From: Chromatiales bacterium
GTDB lineage: Bacteria; Pseudomonadota; Gammaproteobacteria; Thiohalospirales; Thiohalospiraceae
Assembly: GCA_026984715.1 (NCBI GenBank)
Contig: JALSRO010000049.1
Location: forward strand, 1 to 5,083
Direction: 5' to 3'
Length of the DNA: 5,083 bases
The notes below the pieces were generated by a model, which was given only the letters and a program-made list of their open reading frames with translations, did not search any database and was not told where the DNA came from. Positions 1-5,083 of the stretch are shown here, in pieces. Each line of letters opens with the position of its first letter. Within the stretch, counting starts at the first letter, position 1. A program made the position numbers and the translations under genes.

Positions 1-540
1 GGCGTAGAAAACCCCGTCACCGTGGTGGGCGTCGATATCCACATAGGCGATGCGGCGGATACCGAACTCCCGGCGCAGAAACTCCACCGCCACGGCGCAA
101 TCGTTGAACACGCAGAATCCGGAGGCCCGATCGCGGTGGGCGTGATGCAGCCCGGCGATGGGGATGAAGGCGCGATGGCAGCTTCCCTCCATCACCCGCC
201 GCAGCGCATCGATCACCGCACCGATCACGGTAGCCGCCGCCTCATAGACACCGGGAAAGGCCGGAGTGTCGCCGGCATCCAGATAGCCCTCTCCCAGCAC
301 CGAGAGTCTCTTGACCCGTTCCACGTAGTCATGGGTGTGGAAATATTCGATGAGCTGCTGCTCCGCCACCATTGGCTCACAAATTCTCACCTCCCTGTCC
401 AACTCCAACGCACCCAGCTCCTCCCGGAACGCGGTCATCCGCCAGGGACCGAACGGATGCCCTTCGGGGAATCCATAGCGGCCGAGACGGTCACTGGCAT
501 AGATACAGAGCCGCGGTTTTTCGCTGTCAGCTGCCGTCAT
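1..540 (-). CDS. Histone deacetylase-like amidohydrolase, N-terminal part (cut by window edge)
   Basis: Reading the minus strand from the ATG at 540-538 gives 180 residues without a stop, so the gene continues past the left edge. The frame carries two hallmark motifs of the arginase/deacetylase fold. GLHHAHRDRASGF at about residues 130-142 contains the tandem catalytic histidines H132/H133. YVDIDAHHGDGV at about 166-177 contains the zinc-ligand pair D170 and H172. By family knowledge such bacterial enzymes (AcuC-like or acetylpolyamine-amidohydrolase-like) remove acyl groups from lysines or small amines in the cytoplasm. The third zinc ligand and the catalytic tyrosine lie outside the window, so activity cannot be fully checked. 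The start is supported by AAGGAG five bases upstream. No signal peptide is visible. The gene is divergent from ettA. The substrate is unknown, and the family call is much firmer than any subfamily call. Confidence 0.93.
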   Translation of the reverse strand, partial: MTAADSEKPRLCIYASDRLGRYGFPEGHPFGPWRMTAFREELGALELDREVRICEPMVAEQQLIEYFHTHDYVERVKRLSVLGEGYLDAGDTPAFPGVYEAAATVIGAVIDALRRVMEGSCHRAFIPIAGLHHAHRDRASGFCVFNDCAVAVEFLRREFGIRRIAYVDIDAHHGDGVFYA

Positions 541-634
541 TTACACTCCTTGCCGCTTCATGGACGTGCTTTTAATCCTCATTTCCGCGATAATAGATCT
601 CTTATAGTTTAGTCACACCAAGTTATAAAATCCC
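541..634. promoter_or_regulatory. Divergent intergenic region between the deacetylase-like gene and ettA
   Basis: These 94 bases separate two divergently transcribed genes and so should hold promoters for both. The ettA-proximal half is AT-rich. On the plus strand GATAAT (589-594) and TATAGT (603-608) resemble -10 elements, but neither has a good -35 box at 16-18 bases, so I do not assign an exact promoter. No palindromic operator was seen. That promoters lie here is inferred from gene arrangement. Confidence 0.4.
546..551 (-). promoter_or_regulatory. Ribosome binding site of the deacetylase-like gene
   Basis: On the minus strand AAGGAG stands five bases before the ATG at 540. It is a strong Shine-Dalgarno match and fixes the start of the deacetylase-like gene. 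Confidence 0.8.
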
Positions 635-2302
<1,668 letters not shown>

Positions 2303-2409
2303 ACCCGGAGGGGAAAACCATTTTCAAATTTCTCTGTCTATATCAGCAGTGCGAACCGTTTCACATTAATTTTCATCGAGAAAGTTGATGATACGAGAGC
2401 TTGCAACCA

Positions 2410-2435
2410 GTACCTCTGATAAATTCAGGTGGTAC
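2410..2435 (+). repeat. Imperfect inverted repeat (possible leader hairpin)
   Basis: GTACC (2410-2414) pairs with GGTAC (2431-2435), and CTGA (2416-2419) pairs with TCAG (2425-2428). The arms are separated by a small internal mismatch and bulge, with a five-base loop TAAAT. It is followed by an A tract rather than a T tract on the plus strand, so it is not an intrinsic terminator for ettA. It could be a 5' leader structure or an operator, or chance. Confidence 0.35.
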
Positions 2436-2457
2436 CCAAAAAAAACCAGAGCATCAT

Positions 2458-2463
2458 AAGGAA
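2458..2463 (+). promoter_or_regulatory. Ribosome binding site deciding the lipoprotein start
   Basis: AAGGAA lies about eight bases before the ATG at 2471. It supports that start over the in-frame GTG at 2429, which would add fourteen polar residues in front of the lipoprotein signal peptide. Confidence 0.75.
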
Positions 2464-2470
2464 ACAGAAG

Positions 2471-3157
2471 ATGAAATCCATTCCAGCAATCGCAGGTCTC
2501 AGCCTGCTGCTCGCACTGTCCGGTTGCGCCACCGATGATCCCAACCGCCGTGCAAAGACCGGCGCGGCCATCGGCGCCATAACCGGCGCAATCCTCGGGC
2601 ACCAGATGGATAGCGACAAAGGGCGTTTCGTGGGCGCTGCGGTTGGCGCCATCGCCGGTGGCGCCGTGGGCAACTACATGGACAAACAGCAGCGCGAACT
2701 GGAAGCGCAACTGGCCAAAGAGCGGCGCAATAACGAGATCGAACTGGAACGGCTGAAAAACAACGTGCTGAAACTCAATCTCAGCAGCGAGGTTTCCTTC
2801 GATTTCAACAAGGCGGATATCAAGCCGGGATTCTATGGCAGCCTGAACAAGCTGGCCAGCGTGGTTGCCAAATACAACAACACCATCGTCCACATTGTGG
2901 GCCATACCGATGACCGTGGCAGTGACAGTTACAACCAGCAGCTGTCGGAGCGCCGCGCCCTCTCCGTCAAGGAGTATCTCGCCGCACACGGCGTCACCGC
3001 CAGCCGTATCCGTACCGAGGGGAGAGGTGAGTCAGAACCCCGTGCCACCAACGCAACCCCGGAAGGAAGGGCCATGAATCGCCGCGTGGAGATCTATCTG
3101 AAACCGGTCGTCGAAGGACAGGAGAGCGACGCCTACCAGCCACCAAAACAGCAGTGA
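2471..3157 (+). CDS. Glycine-zipper, OmpA-domain outer-membrane lipoprotein (YiaD-like)
   Basis: The 228-residue product begins with a lipoprotein signal peptide: K2, a hydrophobic stretch and lipobox LSGC with the lipidated cysteine at C19. Residue +2 is Ala, not Asp, so the outer membrane is the expected destination. A glycine zipper (about 31-69, repeated GAxxGA spacing) follows, then a charged, probably helical stretch (about 71-101). The OmpA C-terminal domain spans about 104-211. GHTDDRG (144-150) and LSERRA (158-163) supply D147 and R162, which correspond to the peptidoglycan-binding Asp271 and Arg286 of OmpA, and NRRVEI (203-208) closes the domain. The architecture matches E. coli YiaD, and the inferred role is anchoring the outer membrane to peptidoglycan. 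The start at 2471 is chosen because of the AAGGAA site and the signal peptide. The gene ends four bases before the deformylase start, so the two are probably co-transcribed and translationally coupled. Confidence 0.93.
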   Translation: MKSIPAIAGLSLLLALSGCATDDPNRRAKTGAAIGAITGAILGHQMDSDKGRFVGAAVGAIAGGAVGNYMDKQQRELEAQLAKERRNNEIELERLKNNVLKLNLSSEVSFDFNKADIKPGFYGSLNKLASVVAKYNNTIVHIVGHTDDRGSDSYNQQLSERRALSVKEYLAAHGVTASRIRTEGRGESEPRATNATPEGRAMNRRVEIYLKPVVEGQESDAYQPPKQQ

Positions 3158-3161
3158 GCGT

Positions 3162-3719
3162 ATGGCAGTAAGGGAGATCCTGCGGATGGGGCACCCGCTG
3201 CTGCTGGGAACCGCATCGCCGGTAAGAGAGTTCGATACCCCCGCACTCGGCGCACTGGTGGACGATATGTTCGACACCATGAGCGTGGAGAGCGGCGTGG
3301 GTCTTGCCGCTCCGCAGATTGGGGTCGGCCAGCGGGTTATTGTTTTTGGCCTGGAAGAGAATCAACGTTATCCTGACATCCAGCCCATACCAATGACCGT
3401 GTTGGTCAATCCGGAAATCGAACCGTTGGGCGACGAAATGGAGTTCGGCTGGGAAGGATGTCTCAGCGTGCCGGGAATGCGTGGTCTGGTACCACGCTAC
3501 CGGCAGATCCGCTACCGGGGTTTTGATCAGAAAGGCAATAGAATCGAACGGGAGGTGGAAGGCTTTCACGCCCGCGTCGTTCAACATGAAATCGACCACC
3601 TGGACGGAATTCTCTATCCGCAACGCATCGAGGATATGCGCATGTTCGGTTTTGAACAGGAGCTAGAGCAGCATCAGTTGGAAACTTCATCCCTAAATAG
3701 ACCTGAGTCCAACTCATAG
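3162..3719 (+). CDS. def: Peptide deformylase, PDF1A-like
   Basis: Peptide deformylase is a metalloenzyme that removes the formyl group from the initiator methionine of nascent proteins. All three family motifs are intact in the 185 residues: [10 protein letters not shown] (45-54, Q52), EGCLSVPG (98-105, metal ligand C100) and QHEIDHLDG (141-149, metal ligands H142/H146 and catalytic E143). The context after motif 2, with [16 protein letters not shown] (110-125), resembles the PDF1A subgroup rather than the housekeeping E. coli-type Def, as I judge from memory of family patterns. The usual neighbour fmt is absent, which supports a second deformylase in this genome. The ATG lies four bases after the lipoprotein stop, without a strong Shine-Dalgarno, so coupling to the upstream gene is likely. 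The C-terminus (about 170-185) is polar and variable. Its last 46 bases overlap a convergent reading frame. Confidence 0.96.
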   Translation: MAVREILRMGHPLLLGTASPVREFDTPALGALVDDMFDTMSVESGVGLAAPQIGVGQRVIVFGLEENQRYPDIQPIPMTVLVNPEIEPLGDEMEFGWEGCLSVPGMRGLVPRYRQIRYRGFDQKGNRIEREVEGFHARVVQHEIDHLDGILYPQRIEDMRMFGFEQELEQHQLETSSLNRPESNS

Positions 3720-4090
3720 TAGAGAGAGATATCATGAACGCCCAGATACCAGGTCTCGGCACGTTCAGCCTGTATCCATGAGATCAGTCTATCGAAACCC
3801 GAATTGCACATCGCCTCCCTGACAGCTGCGCGATATTCACTATATATGGCAAAAATTGACAGCGACCATACTCTCGTCTCCGCCCCTCTTTTCATCCCGT
3901 ATGGTAAATCAAGGCAGTGAAAATATGCGGATGCTACCAGCATAGACGACGGTCTACCCTTACGCGAGCGCTGCATCTGACTGACAAGAAAATCTATTCC
4001 GGTTATGCCTCGCTCTCTGCACTCGCTCTCCATATAAGAAGAGATCAGGGCTGCGCCCACGGGGTAGGAGAGCCCTTTTGAAAGCGGCAT
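3674..4090 (-). CDS. Hypothetical protein downstream of ppk2
   Basis: I do not recognise this protein. The frame is open from the TGA that ends ppk2 (4129-4127) down to a TGA at 3676-3674. Possible starts are GTG at 4111 (145 residues) or ATG at 4090 (138 residues, [12 protein letters not shown]). I prefer the ATG, but neither has a visible Shine-Dalgarno. The product looks soluble, with mixed hydrophobic and charged segments, many aromatic residues, three scattered cysteines and no signal peptide. Codon use differs from the neighbours: AGA/AGG and ATA codons are frequent, and about 54 percent of third positions are G or C by hand count. This suggests an acquired or orphan gene, or else a non-coding stretch that happens to be open. 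It would be co-transcribed with ppk2 and overlaps the deformylase 3' end by 46 bases. Confidence 0.5.
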   Translation of the reverse strand: MPLSKGLSYPVGAALISSYMESECRERGITGIDFLVSQMQRSRKGRPSSMLVASAYFHCLDLPYGMKRGAETRVWSLSIFAIYSEYRAAVREAMCNSGFDRLISWIQAERAETWYLGVHDISLYYELDSGLFRDEVSN

Positions 4091-4126
4091 CTTGTAGATT
4101 GTAGCCAACACTACATCAGCGCCCGG

Positions 4127-5005
4127 TCACCCTTTCTCACTCTCCAACAAGGCTCGCATCTGGGCAAAATTTGCCTTCTGCTCTATCTCGACTGCCGGGT
4201 AGGAGAGCTGCAGCGACTGCAGCGTATTGACAATAATTTCGGCCACGGCCGAGCGCATGTAGCGTTTGTTGTCCGCGGGAATCGCATACCATGGCGCCCA
4301 TGGACGGGAGGTCTCTGCCAGCGCCTGCTCATAGGCACTCATGTAGCTTTCCCAGTAGCCGCGCTCCTTGACATCTGCAGCGGAAAATTTCCAGTTTTTC
4401 TCCGCCTGATCAATGCGGGCGAGGAAACGCCGGCGCTGCTCCTCGCGGGAGACATTGAGCCAGAACTTCAGAATCACCGTACCGTTTCGGGCCAGGTGCT
4501 CCTCATGATTGCGGATGGAGGAGAAACGGTGTTGCCAGATATCCTCCCCCGTCAAACCATCCGGCAACTTCTGCCGCTGCAGATACTCCGGATGCACCCG
4601 TACCACCAGCACCTCTTCATAATAACTGCGGTTGAATACGCCGATGCGGCCCCGTTGCGGAAGCCGCTGTGTGGTACGCCAGAGAAAATCGTGATCCAGC
4701 TCTTCCGCGCTTGGCTGCTTGAACGAATAGACCTCGCAGCCTGCCGGATTGACACCGCTCAACACAGCGCGAATCGTTCCATCCTTGCCGGCCGCATCCA
4801 TCGCCTGGAAGATCAGCAGCAGGGAGTAGCGATCGTGGGCATAGAGCTTGTGCTGCAGCTCATCCAGCTCCCGAATCTGTTTTTTCAGCTGTCGTTTCAG
4901 CGCCTTTTTCGATCCATTTTCATCCGGCGGGGAGGTTGCGGCATCGCGGTATCTGAATGAACCGTCAAAGGGAACGAGCCAGGGGCTGACTATCGCTTCA
5001 AACAT
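4127..5005 (-). CDS. ppk2: Polyphosphate kinase 2 family nucleotide phosphotransferase
   Basis: PPK2 enzymes transfer phosphate between inorganic polyphosphate and nucleotides, usually making NDP or NTP from polyphosphate in the cytoplasm. The 292-residue product has the P-loop-kinase core. Walker A is FQAMDAAGKDG (66-76), with K74. SGVNPAG (83-89) and ELDHDFLWR (102-110) follow. Walker B is IGVFNRSYYEEV (121-132), and the lid helix starts near NWKFSAADVKERGYW (204-218). The combination of SGVNPxG and ELDHDFLWR resembles class III PPK2 enzymes, which can phosphorylate both AMP and ADP. That class assignment is from memory and less certain than the family. The length is normal for single-domain PPK2 and no key motif is missing. 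The ATG at 5005-5003 is supported by AAGGA eight bases upstream. The gene probably belongs to a minus-strand operon with the frame after it and possibly a gene before it. Confidence 0.95.
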   Translation of the reverse strand: MFEAIVSPWLVPFDGSFRYRDAATSPPDENGSKKALKRQLKKQIRELDELQHKLYAHDRYSLLLIFQAMDAAGKDGTIRAVLSGVNPAGCEVYSFKQPSAEELDHDFLWRTTQRLPQRGRIGVFNRSYYEEVLVVRVHPEYLQRQKLPDGLTGEDIWQHRFSSIRNHEEHLARNGTVILKFWLNVSREEQRRRFLARIDQAEKNWKFSAADVKERGYWESYMSAYEQALAETSRPWAPWYAIPADNKRYMRSAVAEIIVNTLQSLQLSYPAVEIEQKANFAQMRALLESEKG

Positions 5006-5013
5006 TGTTCTGT

Positions 5014-5018
5014 TCCTT
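5014..5018 (-). promoter_or_regulatory. Ribosome binding site of ppk2
   Basis: On the minus strand AAGGA stands eight bases before the ppk2 ATG at 5005. It directly follows and overlaps a possible TAA stop codon of an upstream gene (5020-5018), an arrangement common within operons. Confidence 0.65.
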
Positions 5019-5083
5019 TATTCGCTACTGTCTTGTACTTTTTTCCGGGCCCGGAAATGGGCGATCCCCTGGCGAATGAAACC
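5018..5083 (-). CDS. Possible C-terminal end of an upstream gene (partial)
   Basis: On the minus strand, one frame from the window edge reads GFIRQGIAHFRARKKVQDSSE and then TAA at 5020-5018. That stop abuts the ppk2 ribosome binding site, as is usual for adjacent genes in an operon. The 21 visible residues are basic and hydrophilic and match no family I can name. The other two minus-strand frames are also open over most of this short stretch, so the evidence is weak. Confidence 0.3.
   Translation of the reverse strand, partial: GFIRQGIAHFRARKKVQDSSE
5042..5057. repeat. Perfect 16-bp palindrome upstream of ppk2
   Basis: TTTCCGGGCCCGGAAA is its own reverse complement, with no spacer. It ends 37 bases upstream of the ppk2 start. 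It could be an operator for a dimeric regulator. If the upstream partial frame is real, it is instead just part of that coding sequence. Confidence 0.4.

Larger units (their letters stand above)
2303..2470 (+). promoter_or_regulatory. Intergenic leader upstream of the lipoprotein-deformylase pair
   Basis: This 168-base AT-richer gap should contain the promoter of the downstream pair, but no -35/-10 pair of good quality was found. TTGCAA (2401-2406) and TAAATT (2420-2425) are suggestive, yet only 13 bases apart. No hairpin followed by a T-run was seen after ettA, so readthrough from ettA remains possible. The stretch also contains an imperfect hairpin at 2410-2435 and an eight-base A tract near 2438-2445. 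Confidence 0.35.

Noticed and set aside
22..612. Long plus-strand open frame of 196 codons over the left end
   Set aside because: It is the antisense shadow of the deacetylase-like gene, whose catalytic motifs read clearly on the minus strand. The plus-strand product has no recognisable domain.
2303..2345. Possible intrinsic terminator after ettA
   Set aside because: No stable GC-rich stem followed by a T-run was found. The C- and G-rich stretch just after the stop does not form a convincing hairpin.
2429..2470. GTG start giving a fourteen-residue longer lipoprotein
   Set aside because: It would place polar, lysine-rich residues before the signal peptide. The ATG at 2471 has a good ribosome binding site and gives a normal lipoprotein signal.
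2366..2989. Minus-strand open frame opposite the lipoprotein gene
   Set aside because: The plus strand encodes an intact lipobox, glycine zipper and OmpA domain. The antisense product shows no motif.
2994..3623. Minus-strand open frame opposite the deformylase
   Set aside because: All three deformylase motifs are intact on the plus strand, and the antisense frame has no family features.
3734..3781. Short plus-strand frame of 15 codons after the deformylase, with a purine-rich stretch before its ATG
   Set aside because: It is too short to support and the purine run AGAGAGAG is only a weak ribosome binding site. It lies opposite the unknown minus-strand frame.
4496..4960. Plus-strand open frame opposite ppk2
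   Set aside because: It is a shadow of PPK2, whose Walker A, Walker B and lid motifs are intact on the minus strand.
5057..5083. Plus-strand ATG at 5057 opening a frame to the right edge
   Set aside because: Only nine codons are visible, and the GGAA before the ATG is too close to act as a ribosome binding site.

Overview
This 5,083-base window looks like chromosomal DNA of a gammaproteobacterium of moderately high GC content. The main evidence is an EttA that matches the Escherichia coli protein almost throughout, including its 555-residue length and the numbering of both catalytic glutamates. A YiaD-like outer-membrane lipoprotein supports a Gram-negative host. A closer placement, such as a sulfur-oxidising lineage, would be a guess.

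Layout from left to right. Positions 1-540 (minus strand) hold the N-terminal 180 residues of a histone-deacetylase-like amidohydrolase that runs off the left edge. A 94-base divergent intergenic region follows. Positions 635-2302 (plus) encode the ribosome-bound ABC-F ATPase EttA. A 168-base gap contains a small imperfect hairpin and the ribosome binding site of the next gene. Positions 2471-3157 (plus) encode a glycine-zipper/OmpA-domain lipoprotein. Four bases later, a PDF1A-like peptide deformylase (3162-3719, plus) begins. The deformylase converges on, and overlaps by 46 bases, an unrecognised minus-strand reading frame (3674-4090, open up to 4126). That frame lies directly downstream of a polyphosphate kinase 2 gene (4127-5005, minus) and in the same reading frame. 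The tail of another minus-strand gene may occupy 5018-5083.

Most genes are ordinary core functions: translation (EttA, deformylase), envelope (lipoprotein) and energy or nucleotide metabolism (PPK2). EttA and deformylase both act at or near the ribosome, and EttA senses ADP/ATP while PPK2 makes nucleotide phosphates from polyphosphate. The sequence shows no link between these genes beyond proximity. No tRNA, rRNA, CRISPR array, insertion sequence or convincing intrinsic terminator was seen. The least explained element is the small unknown frame after ppk2. It has different codon use from its neighbours, no visible ribosome binding site, and only a single TGA separating it in frame from PPK2. 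I did not find clear evidence of a new multi-gene system.
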